DNA of 64,000 nt, from contig JAKFAO010000012.1 in assembly GCA_021527695.1 (NCBI GenBank), forward strand, positions 496,001-560,000, in the 5' to 3' direction. Position 1 is the first letter of the stretch; each line of letters begins with the position of its first letter. The stretch is from Naematelia aurantialba (taxonomy: Eukaryota > Basidiomycota > Tremellomycetes > Tremellales > Naemateliaceae). The translations under genes were made by a program, and so were the position numbers. The notes under the pieces were generated by a model, which was not told the DNA's origin, ran no database searches, and saw only the letters and a program-made list of their open reading frames with translations. This document shows, one piece after another, positions 1-11,056 of the stretch.

Positions 1-744
1 GACTGTAGCTGTTGGTCCCTCGGCGCATTGGGAGATCAGAGCTGCAAGCTGTCGATATAATGGTATTGGGAGATGGGAGTATAGAGGCTGCTCATCACGT
101 TATCGGGAAACTGGAGGTTGGGTGAGACGCTTGCTGGGTGTGCATGGGGTGCCGGGTGGAGTGGAGTTGACGTGTCGCGGGAACAGTGTCTGGAGTTGGA
201 GAGCCCATGTGACGGACGACATCGGGGATGTCCTGGTTAGTCTTTTTATGTGCATGATGTTCCGAGATTGATGGTGGTTTTTGGGTAGACATGTGCATGG
301 TACGTATGAGAGGGCAGAGGCCGGATCGAGATGCATCATCTTACAGTACATGTCGTGCTCTAGTCGTGGGCTCTGGTCTCTGGCGCTTATGATGCGTACG
401 GCGTATGTGATGGGTGTGGAGAGTACAACGTAAAATGCGGTCTAGGTCGTCTATGCTGCAGTGAGTGAGTTCCGCGGGTGTAGGGCGACGGGTGCGGGAG
501 TCGGTGGTGGTGTTGGTGCGAGGTGCGAGGTGCGAGGTGCGAGGTGCGAGGTGCGAGGTGCGAGGTGCGAGGTGCGAGGTGCGAGGTGCGAGGTGCGAGG
601 TGCGAGGTGCGAGGTGCGAGGTGCGAGGTGCGAGGTGCGAGGTGCGAGGGGGTTGGAGCGAGATGGGGCTGGTGGGACACGTTGGCGTATATTTGCGTTA
701 ATTGCAGTATGTTCAGATACCGAGGGGCTCGAGGGGAGCTGGGT
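1..744. other. Intergenic, no supported gene; contains heptamer array
   Basis: I see no convincing coding exon here. Short open frames exist on both strands, but they are low-complexity or contain the tandem array and show no recognisable domain. It lies downstream of the FAD1 stop codon. Confidence 0.6.
517..649. repeat. Heptamer tandem array, TGCGAGG x19
   Basis: Nineteen consecutive perfect copies of the 7-bp unit TGCGAGG. Because 7 is not a multiple of 3, a 21-bp super-period stays open in several frames, which creates spurious Cys-Glu-Val-Arg-Gly-Ala-Arg ORFs. Confidence 0.97.
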
Positions 745-2231
745 TCAGGCGGACGAGTCGAGTCGCCCGGCCCGTTCTTTTCTCTCGTCCGATACTGCGC
801 TGGTCAGCTAGAGCTAAGCAAGCAACACAAGCAAGAGCAAATGAGAAGAACGGCAATGTCCTCCGCCTCGGAGGAAGGTTAGAGGAAGAGGAGGATCGAC
901 AGTGAGATGGTGGCCAAGGTAGGGAAGGAAATGCTAGGTGGGCCTAGAGAGACCGGGAGAGGAGCACGGACTCACGCTTCCAGGCCGGGTCCCAGGTCCC
1001 GTCGAGACGAGCGAGCAGCGGGTTGGGGACGGTATTTTTGGTGGACCCTAAGCTGGTGTATCTATGTGCGGGAAAACGAATGCATCAGCGCAAACTCCGC
1101 CAGCGGAACTGAACCGGACACTCCTACTCACCCCTCATCGTACAGCCCGCAGTACGGGACGTCGAGCTCGCGGAGGAAGAGCCAGATGTCCGCGTAGGTC
1201 CAGTCTAGTATTGGGTGGATGCGCAGAAAGGCAGGCCACGAGGGATCAGTCGGTGCCAGCGCGTCGACGTCTGTGTTGAGATTCGGTGTCGCGGCAAAGA
1301 GAACCATGCCAGTGGATCCAGGAAACGGAGAAGCGTTGGATCACGACGAGTGACCAGTAGCGAGGAAGGAGGACAGCAAGTGTCAGCAAAGTCGCGCACG
1401 CTAGGGAGAGCCAGCTCACCTCCGTTGGGATCGCCCCTGCGCGTTCCCACGAGCACCCCTCTGACACCCTTTCCGCCTCCACAGCCCAGGTATTCCGACA
1501 AAGCGGCTTTCATGCCCCCGCCGAACCGATACAGGTCCAGGCCATACAGGCTCGCCGAGGACAGCACAAACTCCTCGAGTGTCGGAAATGGATGCGGCGC
1601 AGTGATGTAGATGGCACGTATGGGCGGATAGGGCAGAGCAGAGGGGGATATCGGGCGATGATGTGTCGAGGTACTCGAGTGCTTGGATGTCGAGTGGTTG
1701 GTGTCGAAGGATGAGGGGTTGGTGTCCAAGGATGAGGGGTTGGTGTCGGAGGATGAGGATGTTGTGGAGGCGTGGTCGGCTATAGATGGAGGGAGAGGCG
1801 GAGGAGACTGTGCATGTCCATTTGGGGCATGAGCAGAGTGGGAATGGTCGGGAGGGATTTGAACGTGGGCATGAGCAGGTTGGAGGTCGGCAGCTAGTGT
1901 CGTATGTCGTGCGTACAGCACAGCTGCTAGCAGGTGCAACAATACCGTGCCTGCGTGGTTGCCAGTCAGCAAACTCGTCTGCCTATGCCGTGATATATCC
2001 ACACAGGGTAGACCTACAGTCCTTGCCGCCATTGAAAGATATAGCGACCGCATGCTCCCTGCTGCTTCTCAGTAGAGCCCAGGCTGTTCGCTACAATCGA
2101 GACACTCACCCAAGGTCGTCCAACACCCCCTCGATGAGCTCGATGGCGAGCGTAATCTTTCGCCCCAGGTCGTCCGCCTGCTTGGCGCGCTGCAAGACCC
2201 GCTCAAGCTCGCTCGGCGGTATCACCGACAT
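745..2231 (-). CDS. FAD1: FAD synthetase (FMN adenylyltransferase), 6 exons, 322 aa
   Basis: Transfers AMP from ATP to FMN to make FAD, in the cytosol. Exons on the minus strand: 2110-2231, 2018-2058, 1420-1950, 1270-1132, 1061-976, 794-745; all phases close and the total is 323 codons. The PAPS-reductase-like fold is seen as [12 protein letters not shown] (residues 48-59, P-loop-like PP-motif, rebuilt across intron 2), [28 protein letters not shown], then [20 protein letters not shown] and the end [10 protein letters not shown], all diagnostic of the Fad1 family. Between the first two motifs lies a low-complexity insert rich in Pro, His and Ser/Thr, including a seven-residue (21-bp) repeat around 1690-1760. 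The start is the only ATG in frame before the conserved N-terminal helix. It is divergent from MED14. Confidence 0.95.
1690..1760. repeat. 21-bp in-frame repeat, about 3 copies, inside FAD1
   Basis: Encodes DTNPSS(L/F)-type heptapeptides on the minus strand inside a disordered insert of FAD synthetase; in frame, so tolerated by the enzyme. Confidence 0.85.
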
Positions 2232-2558
2232 GCCTGCGTGTCTCGAGACGCCGTGCACCGCGATGCTGACTTTTTCATGCTGTTCTCAACGAGATTATCT
2301 CGTCGGCGATCACGGCGGTTGCTGATAGGCGTGCGTGTGGAGTCGGACGACCCCCACTGAAAGTCTGCACGCCTATTATTTAGTAGATCAGCGCGTGTGT
2401 CGTCTGTGGTTTAGGTTCAGTTGGCTCTCGTCGTCTGCTCGTCGTGCAGACAACCCATCCATCCTCGAGGTCTCGCTCAGCCTCTCTAGCACATCGAAGG
2501 GGAAGATGCGCAGAACATAGACACATCCGAATCCAAAAAGGCTAGCACTCGACCAGCC
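2232..2558. promoter_or_regulatory. Divergent promoter, FAD1 / MED14
   Basis: A 327-bp spacer between two head-to-head start codons must hold both core promoters. No clear TATA box is seen. Confidence 0.6.
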
Positions 2559-5500
2559 ATGGCCGCGTCGTCACGACCGCCGAACGGTCCACAGCCGTCA
2601 ACGTCGACGTCAACGACGACGGCCGCTCCGAGGCCGCTAAATCCCCAACTCGGACCAGAGCCATGGTTCGCCTATCCGCCGCCGACGGCTGAGGATCTGC
2701 GAAACGAGCTGCCGCCGTACCTGGAGGAGGTGGAGAACGTCCAATTAGGCCTGGTGCTCGATAGACTGGTGCGAAGAAGCTATGGGGATCTGAGGCAACT
2801 CTTGCAGCAGACGTGAGTGCATGACGTGCGACTGAGGCAAACGGGAATATCAAGTCGGTGGACGCTGCTCATCAGCCGCCTTGTAGTCTGCCATCGACAT
2901 TGGACACCAAGAGCAAACCGCGGCACATTATCAACTATGCCAAACAGACGAGGCAAGCTGTATTAAAGTACCTCGCCATACTGCGCTGGAAGAACGCTGT
3001 CGATGTCTACACTTCGGCTCCATCCACATCTCAGACTGGTAACAGCGTCGCAGCATCGTTCCCGACCCCACAGACAAATGGCGAGTCGAACGATACATCG
3101 CCTGCCGGGGTTGGTTATGTCGGCAAAGGCAAGGGCCGGATGGTGGATGATGTCGAGCCACAGCCAACTGTCGCCCGAGGCAAAGTGACGGATGCGAAGC
3201 GCATCACGCAATTCCTCCAGCACCAAAACAGGCAGCATGAGCTTGCCATAGAGCACTTGAGGCATACCACAAAAGGCATCGAATCGCTGCGGTAAGTTGT
3301 CTTCCCTCCTTTCACGCCTGCTTGCTGAATACGAACTTGCAAAGGTTTCGTAATGCCGACCTCTTGACCGCCATCTCACTTCTCACATTAGGCACATACC
3401 CACGCCTTCCTACGAATCTTGTCGAACCCTTTGCCCCTCAAAAACCACTCACCAACGCCTCTGTCCTTAAGACCCTTCGCCAACTCGACTCCCACATCCT
3501 ATATCGCCTCCGCTGTATCGACTATCTCCCCGCCGAATTACAGGTTGACCGCATCTCCGATGGCCGCGCATATGTCCGCGGGGGAGGGCCGACTGGCTGG
3601 AGGGCAGAGTTGACAGTCGTCGGTTTCGACGACGGCGACACCAGTCGGTGGTGGTTGACCGGCGTGCAGTGGAGATGGAAGCTCAAGGAAAAATGGCCAG
3701 ATGATCCCGGAGGCAGTGGGGGAAAGCGTTTCGACGGCGAGCAACGGCAAGGTATCCTGGATGTCGCAAACGTGGATATCCTCCCTCCTCGGCCGGTTGA
3801 GACTAAGGCGGACGTGGTGATGTCCGATGCGGAGGGTAGAATTGAGACTCCAGGGCGGGCCCTCCTGGGAAATGTTGTGCAGGAGCAGAAGCGTGTGGTC
3901 GATGCTCCACTTGTTCGGATACACAACTTTCTTCGTACGCCGCCCCCTCGTCTTGAGGCAAAGCTGATGAATTGTAGAGCATTTGTCGCTGTCGTATCAG
4001 CTCGAAGCGCTCTTCTCGGAAGCTCTTGCTCTAAGTCAGGGGCGGTGGAGGGGCCAGCTTATCGTGGAGATGGACCGGGAGAAAAAGGAGCTTAGGTTGA
4101 AATACTGGATGTGCGTGTTTTGGCCATGAAGCGGCCACTGTTGACTTATTTGTGTTCAGACGGCCACGGCCCCCTCCTGTTCAGCAGCAGACCCAAGCAG
4201 CGGTAGGCAAACGACCTGCTCCCGCTGCGGCTACGGGTGCCTCGAGGACCCCACTTACCGGCGGGACTCTGACGGTGTCGCTGTCCGAGACTACTCATTC
4301 TCCATCAGAGAAGTATACTTTGTTGAAAGACATTACGACGGACGACCAAATACCAAGCGAGAGACTACTGCGCCTTGAGCTATCAGTCAGGTGGGACGTT
4401 GGTGAGGCCGGAGCGGGCGGTGGTATGAAGGTAGGGGATGCAATGGACAGCCAGGGACTGGAGATTGTCAGTCACCCTTTCTATCTAACTCGTCTAAGCT
4501 CATATGTCAGGACTCGAGCGCTTTGAGCATCGAGAATATCCTAGCTTCAGCAACCCGGACGCACGCATCCTTACTCACGCGCCACCACACCGCTATCCTC
4601 CTTGCTGCTCCGCGCATCGCTCTGTTCCCGGCCGACCCGCCAAGACTGGTAGAAATTGACAGTAGTGCACGTCCCCTCGCATTGCGTATACCGCTACCAT
4701 CTCGTCAGCGCTCGACTCACCTTCTCATCGGTGTTTCCTCATTGACGGGATTGATTGAGATTGAGGATTCTGGCGCAACCGATTCTACAGCGACCTCGCC
4801 TGAAGACCGCGGCGGTCGAGCCAAACTTGCCACTGCTTCTGCGAACGAGCGAGGTCGCTTAATGGAGGATGTCGGCCGACTGCTCGTAGCTGTTATCACG
4901 GAAAACCTCGAAGCCCAGTTTCGTCAACTTGGCTGTCGTCCTTCTCGGCGGATTGCGCTCAGGTCCCAAGACATGGCAAAGAGCGAACTGCATCCTGCAT
5001 CCACGGTCTTTGTACCCCTGCCCTCCAGCGAGCTGCATTATCTCACGGCCAGAGTGGCGGGCCAGGGTATTGCGTTTGAGCTGGTCAAGCTGATCAGATC
5101 GCCCAGCGAAGCTGGCTTGGGGTTGAAGTTCAGCATTGGGGATCGAAGCCCAGTCGACCTGGTACGATTGCGGGCGAGGCGGAAAGACAGGAATAAAGCA
5201 CTGGGAAAGCGAGGACGGGAGACTGGACAGCTGGTCGTGGAGACCCCGATGAGCAGTGTATCACCTCCCGAGTAAGCTGGCCGCCTTGACTTGCGACGCA
5301 ATACTCATGTTGCGTAGCTGGCAAATTGACAATCGCGACCTGAGGGACGTTTTCATCTTTGCGAATGCCCTTGTAGCGCAAACGATCGTCGAACAGCAGC
5401 TCAAAGATCGATCCATCCCTTATTCACTGCAGTACCCACCCGCGTCGGGCCCTGGCTGCCCGACAAGCACGTCTGCGGTTGCGGGCATGGTCCCGACGTT

Positions 5501-6685
5501 GCTAGTGGATGCTGGAGATTTGCTCAAAGATGGAAGCGCGGCGGACGTTGCCATGCCACGAGTCTACATGCAGATACGCGACTGGTGGAAGGGCGGCAAA
5601 TGCTCGGTGAGTTGCCCAAAGCTGATGTTGCGCTGCATGGCTAACGGCAATCGTAGGTTGTGACGATCATCCACCTGCAGCACAAGCCTGCGCTTTCAAG
5701 CTCCGGCGCTTCCCCCGCAGCATCCGCTCCGTTGTCTGCGGCGGCGCGCTCGGAAGGTATCACATTTGACCCATCGTCGTCCATTGTTCGCTTCTGTGCC
5801 CCGGACATCTCTCGCTGTGTACCGTCGCTCCTCGAACAGTGGGAACGATTATCGAAAGTGATCGTCGTCGCGGGCGAAGTCAACAGGCTGAACAAAGGCG
5901 ACGCATTCCGGGACCTCCGCATGCTCAGTTTCGATCTGCGTACAGCGACGATGATGTACAGTCCTGGATTCTGTGCTTCCATCACGTACAACCCCGCGAG
6001 CGACAGTTACGAAGTCTCGTTTTTCCGGACTGGCTCGTCAGCCCCGACGCCCGGGATGCACAGTATCGCGACACCGGCTATCTCGATCGATGGGTCGTCT
6101 GATGCTTCTCCGCATCAATTCATCGCGCCATTACTGGGCAACCGGCTCAACGAGTTGACGGTGCGAGGGCGTAAAGGTCCCGTGGCGAGAGAGTGGATCG
6201 CCCTACTCCGCTCGACATTGCCGTTCTTGCTCGAGGTCGAGTCGGTCCGGTCCAGCTCGAGCACAGAGTATCCGGTGCTTGTGGTCCGCGGAGTGGGCGA
6301 GTACAAGTTGGTCTGGGATGTGGACGGGGTAAGGCGGTACGGAGTTGACTGGAGGTTGGTGAGCAATGGACGATGGGTGATGGGCGACTCGAGTCTGAGC
6401 GAGGACGAGAGTTGTGGCAAGATGACTGGGATCCCAGGATGGACGGACAGGGTCCTGGACGGCGCGTTCCAGAGATTGCGGGCGGAGAGTAGGGAAGAAG
6501 AGAAAAGCGAGCCGGGAGGGGGAGGTGGAGCGAGAGCTGGAGGCAGCGGTTGGAACGGGGCGGCAGAGGCAGTGGCAGTGGCGTGCAAGGTCGATGGAGG
6601 GGCGGCGTTGTTGTGTGATGGGAGAGTGGTGGGGGAGCTGGTCAGAGGGGTGTGTAAGGACGTCAGCAGTGTGCTGGGGGTGTAG
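2559..6685 (+). CDS. MED14: Mediator tail/scaffold subunit MED14 (Rgr1), 8 exons, 1255 aa
   Basis: Scaffold of the RNA polymerase II Mediator complex in the nucleus. Exons: 2559-2812, 2887-3291, 3345-3934, 3978-4110, 4160-4466, 4511-5271, 5318-5606, 5657-6685; every junction keeps frame and the total is 1256 codons. The Med14 N-terminal signature is clear: LGLVLDRLVRRSYGDLRQLL, then IINYAKQTRQAVLKYLAILRW, a helical stretch to LLTLGTYPRLP, the block DYLPAELQVDRISDGRAYV and the repeat-like segment LSLSYQLEALFSEALAL rebuilt across intron 3. The C-terminal half is less conserved but uninterrupted. The length is close to yeast Rgr1 (about 1080) plus insertions. Introns are 43-74 nt. Confidence 0.95.
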
Positions 6686-6840
6686 GGCGAGGCGCAGAGA
6701 GGACGAGAGAGGGGACGGGACGGGGGCATGCAGGATTTGTGGTGGATCCGGGTTTGGATTTCTGTTCTTTGGGTTGGCTGTGAGACTTGCATTACATTCT
6801 ATCATGTATCAATGGCATTATCTGCAAGTACTGGGCTTGC

Positions 6841-6960
6841 AAGGTCAAGGCAAAAGTCAAGGCGAAGTCAAGGGTCAACGGTCAAGGGTCGAGGGTCAAG
6901 GGTCGAGGGTCGAGAATCGAGGGTCGAGGGTAGAGGTCGAGGATCGAGGTAACAGTCGAG
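6841..6960. repeat. Degenerate heptamer array (AGGGTCG/AGGGTCA)
   Basis: Successive 7-bp units AGGGTCA and AGGGTCG with scattered substitutions, just after the MED14 stop codon. Confidence 0.85.
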
Positions 6961-7185
6961 GGCAAGGGGCAAGGCGAGCGGGGGCGAAAATAGAAACAGA
7001 GCCAGACTCTTTACCGTCCAGTTTCAGCATCTGCATACGAATACGAGACCGATGTGGTGTGATGTGTGAGAGCTGCTTGTACAGATATGTGCACGGTGTC
7101 CCTTGCTTGGGTATTCTAATCCCGTCCAGCGCCATTGCTGTCTCCATCCCTGCCATTCCTGCTTGCCCACATTCCTGCCTGTCTT

Positions 7186-7433
7186 CATCCCTGCATCCCT
7201 GACTGCTTCATGCCTGCCTGTGCTCATCCCTGCATCCCTGACTGCTTCATGTCTGCCTGTGCTCATCCCTGCATCCCTGACTGCTTCATGTCTGCCTGTG
7301 CTCATCCCTGCATCCCTGACTGCTTCATGCCTGCCTGTGCTCATCCCTGCATCCCTGACTGCTTCATGTCTGCCTGTGCTCATCCCTGCATCCCTGACTG
7401 CTTCATGTCTGCCTGTGCTCATCCCTGCATCCC
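7186..7433. repeat. 39-bp tandem repeat, about 6.3 copies
   Basis: Unit built around CATCCCTGCATCCCTGACTG and a GCCTGTGCT segment; copies are near identical, differing mainly at one C/T position (CATGC versus CATGT). Located between two 3' gene ends. Confidence 0.95.
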
Positions 7434-7687
7434 CTGCCGCCTCATCCCTGCCTGCCGTATCCCTGCCTGCCTCACCCCTGCCGTATCCCTGCGTCGCACT
7501 GCAGCGTCGTCTCATGCAATGCTGCCAGGATTCGCCGGCCCCCTGCAGCTGCCATGCTGTGATCCCAGCGATACCTCCGGACATGCCTTGTCTGCTCTCA
7601 CAGGGATGTCTCCCTGCCTGTGTGTTTTCTCTCCCTACCACCTTGTCGCCCTTCCCGAGAGCGTCGACACCAGCAGGCACGGCCGCA

Positions 7688-8439
7688 TCACTGCTCCGAC
7701 GTGAATGGGTTTGCAATCTCTGCGCCTTGTCAGCTACGGCCACTTCCAGGACAAAGAGGAGAGCCAAGCTGACCCGCGGCACCGTCAGTCGGGCTGATGA
7801 GGACGACGTTCGGGCCGCGAAGCACGACTAGGCCGAGTTGGCGATCTGGCATCCCGTCTGCGGTTGTCAGCTTCCGCGGCGGACTTGTGCCGAACGTCCC
7901 AGGATCCGCGCGCCGCAGCCGCATCGCGACCACGAAAAGAGGCGGTTGCAGGTGCCGTTGCAGGATGATAGGAGTCATGACGAGATGTGGCCGCACACAT
8001 CAATGTGACTACGATGGGATGCACCATGGGTATGTGTCCAAGAGTTGCAGAGAAAGCGTAGCCGCAGAGAAACCGAGACCCACTCTCAAACTCCTCGACC
8101 ACATCGTCCATGACCAAGTTGAACAGCTGGTCATACCCCTTCAACGTCCCAGTCACTGTGCTTGTCAGCTACCATGTGCGAGCGAACGGTCCCCTGTCCT
8201 CCAGAACCGGGAGGAGCCACGGAGACTGACCTTCTCGGCCGCCCATGAATGTGACGCGTATGCTCTTGTCCACGTACAACGCGAGGTTGAGGATAGACTC
8301 GCGTTTCTTCTTCTCGCCTCGGTCGTTGGCTTGTGCCCCGCCTCTACCCCGAGGTGCGCCTCTGCCTCCGCCCTATACGCAGTCAGTTCAGGCTCACCTC
8401 CAGCGACGGTGGCCGACCTGCACTCACGCGGGATGACAT
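7688..8439 (-). CDS. LSM7: LSm7, U6 snRNA / mRNA-decay Sm-like protein, 5 exons, 113 aa
   Basis: Subunit of the Lsm2-8 ring that binds the U6 3' end and of the Lsm1-7 decapping complex. Exons (minus): 8439-8428, 8372-8231, 8155-8084, 7857-7774, 7719-7688; 114 codons. Sm1 motif: ILNLALYVDKSIRVTFMGGR followed by VTGTLKGYDQLFNLVMDDVV. Sm2 motif: RQLGLVVLRGPNVVLISPTD, then the usual tail IANPF. The first coding exon is only 12 nt (Met-Ser-Ser-Arg). An RG/GG-rich N-terminal stretch (GGGRGAPRGRGG) precedes the Sm fold. Head-to-head with SRP68. Confidence 0.96.
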
Positions 8440-8671
8440 GTCTGGAGGCTGGAGGGGGGAATGCGCAGACTGTCCAAAGTCAAAGCCTCAAAGCCAAGAA
8501 TCACCAGAGGTCAGTTGAGGAATCGGAAGTCTGGGAGAAATCCGCGAAATTCAAGAATCGCGAATTCCAGCAGCTGAACCACCTCTTGTATTCATTGGCA
8601 TCTTTCGCTGGGGAGACGAGCAATCGGCCAGTCAAGCACACGACTGCACCAGTGACAGCGCCACCGCCATC
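8440..8671. promoter_or_regulatory. Divergent promoter, LSM7 / SRP68
   Basis: 232 bp between the two start codons. Confidence 0.55.
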
Positions 8672-10721
8672 ATGGCAGCGCAGCAGTCGGATCTGTCGTT
8701 CAAAGGTCAGAGGGCCAATCGAGTCATCCGGCAGCTAGCTGACATGCGCCCAGTACTGAGCCTGCTCAGCAAGGAGCGGGGTATCTATGGGCTCCGAAAT
8801 GGCGATCATGCCCGGTACCGGTGCGTTATTGGCCTTCCACCTAGTAGCGACGCAAAACAGTAGCGATACAACAAAGCTGACTTTTGCAGACACCACTGTA
8901 CGAACAAGCTGCACCGGCTGCGGCAGGTCTCGGGCCTGACCTCTGGCAAGGGAAAGACGTATAAAAAGCCTCCTGCTCTCACAAAAGAAGCTATCAAAGA
9001 TGTCCGGTAAGCTAGTCAACACGTACCCGCACCGCACTTGACAGCTCATCGCGTCTAGCCCACTGCAGCTGCTGCTGTTCTCGGCGGAACGGGCGCTGGC
9101 ACATTCTCACGAGCTCAAGGCGCTCGCGACGAAATCGAACGCTCCCCGCAATGTCCGGCGCGAACAGATCTCGTGGCTTCGCCGTGCTGCTAAATTCTCC
9201 ACGTCTCTCCACGGCATCTCCCAGTCCCTCGCAGGCTCGTCGCAGCTCTCTCAACGGACATTATCCGAAGTCACAATCTACCATCTCTCGATCACGTCGG
9301 AACTCGCATTCGAGCGTCAACAGTGGGCAGAAGCGCTCACTTTCCTTGCTTGCCGACGACAACTTCTCTCCACTCTTGCTCTGGCAGCTCGAGACTCGTA
9401 CGACCAGGCGCTCGCCACAGAGTTCATCGACGCCTATGACCCGTTGATTCGCTTCGCAGCGTACAAGCTGGGCCGTAGCGAGAGCCACGATATCGACGGA
9501 GTCGTCGCGGATATCGACACTGAGATGATGGAGGAAGCTGTCCCCGGATTTAGCCAGCTCGTACAAGGCCTCAGGGAGGAGATGAAGGCGTCCGAGGTGG
9601 AAGCGGGCCGCAAGACCCTTGACGAGGTGTCGTTTGCGGGGGAGAAGGTCGAGTTTAGGAGTGCAGAGATGGTCGGCGTCATGTTGAAGGTCCAGGAGGT
9701 TCTGGGCAAGATGCAAGGGAAGCGAGATGGTGGCAAGGGAAGAGGAATGAAAGGGTGGGACCGCGTCTTGGGAGTGCTAGGCGAGGCGGAGAGTGTCGCT
9801 CGGCGTCTGCTAGACGACCATGAGGTGAGCTCCGTTGCCAGAATGTTGGACATGCCCAAGCTCACAGTACAGGCGTCTGGGTCTGCGACCTCGCTCCGTT
9901 CCACCGAGACGTCAAACTCCCTTTCACTGGTTCATCAATACATCGTCTACCTTTTGCTGTCGCACAGAATTCAGCGAGATCTGCTGCTAGTGACGGCGCT
10001 CGAGTCGTCTGCGTCTGCACTCCCGCCAGACCCGACTGCCTTCAAAGTCAGTGGCGGCCGAGCCAAGGTCGAAGAGGCCGTCAAGAGTCTCGCTGCGATC
10101 ATCAAGCTGTACGACACGGTGCTGCAAAGTATGAGCCAGGTACGCAGCCTCGCCATCGTCGAGGAGACGGACGGCGTGCGCCTTGCGGCCGAGGGCGTCG
10201 AGTCGTTCTTCCACGCCACGAAATGCTATCACCTCGCACGATTGCATTGCATCCACCCGACACCGTCCTTTGCTTCAGCCGTCCAGCTGCTGGAACGGTC
10301 CTCGTTGTCTATCCGCCAAGCCAAGACCGCACTCTTCGAATCAATGACGGACTTGCAGGAAGCCATCGTTCCTCTTCCCGAATCTCAGGTCGACGACCTT
10401 GGGGCCAAAGTTGCGCAGCTCGACCTCGCTGCTAAACGCGCATTGTTTGCTGAACGAGTGCCGAAACCTGTATTTTTCGATACAGCATTCAACTATATCG
10501 ATCTACCGATGGACGAGCTGCTAGTCAAGGCGGGCAAGAAGGAGGCCCGTGCGGCGCCCGTTGTCAGTCAGGTAGTCGAGAAAGTCGAGGCGACGGCGGC
10601 CCAGGTCAAAAAGTCGGTCTTGCCTAGGGAGAGGGAGACGAGGGAGAGCACGCCTGCTGTTGAGGACAAGCCGGACGGACAACCGAAAGGCTGGTTTGGC
10701 GGATGGCTGGGCAGGAGATGA
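8672..10721 (+). CDS. SRP68: Signal recognition particle subunit SRP68, 4 exons, 626 aa
   Basis: Binds SRP RNA as a heterodimer with SRP72 for co-translational targeting to the ER. Exons: 8672-8705, 8754-8820, 8890-9006, 9059-10721 (627 codons). The N-terminal RNA-binding region shows the family pattern YGLRNGDHARYR, then HHCTNKLHRLRQ, and the helical repeats QLLLFSAERALAHSHELK and TSELAFERQQWAEALTFLAC. The first intron (8706-8753, 48 nt) is an exact multiple of 3 with no stop, so an unspliced form would add 16 residues; I favour splicing because of the CTGAC branch site and because FKVLSLL fits the family better. The C-terminus ends in a basic GWFGGWLGRR. Confidence 0.93.
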
Positions 10722-11056
10722 ACACATAGTGAAGCAGGCCATCGTCATGCACCCATATTCATTATTTGGCTCGGGACACTCGCAAGGACTCAGCGAGATG
10801 TGTCCAAGAGAATAGTTAGTGCCAGGAGACGAGTCGCCACTCGGCGGAGTTGTCTGCGTCATTTCGATAATTCTCCATTCAGCCACTGTCTCTATCTCTC
10901 TCTCTGTGTTCAATCCTTTCTGACAGTTGCGCGAGTGAAGACTCCGCCGCTCCGTAGCGTATCCACCACGATGGCTATCTAAGCCCGCTGCTTGGCGCAG
11001 TGTCCGACCATCCACTACCCTTGACGCCGTCGCGGGATACAGGGACTGGGCGCGAC
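10722..11056. other. Intergenic, SRP68 to EST1-like
   Basis: 335 bp in tandem orientation; contains CT-rich tracts (around 10890) typical of a fungal promoter. No gene seen. Confidence 0.5.

Larger units (their letters stand above)
6686..7687. other. Repeat-rich intergenic spacer, MED14 to LSM7 (tail-to-tail)
   Basis: Holds a degenerate heptamer array and a 39-bp array. Long open frames on both strands across the 39-bp array follow from its length (13 codons) and show no domain. Both flanking genes end here, so these repeats are at 3' ends. Confidence 0.7.

Noticed and set aside
465..882. Overlapping plus-strand ORFs with Cys-Glu-Val-Arg-Gly-Ala-Arg repeats
   Set aside because: They are read-through of the TGCGAGG array in several frames and overlap the real last exon of FAD1 on the other strand.
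7024..7831. Large repeat-containing ORFs on both strands around the 39-bp array
   Set aside because: The 39-bp unit is 13 codons long, which keeps all frames open; the flanking sequence shows no domain and overlaps LSM7 exons.
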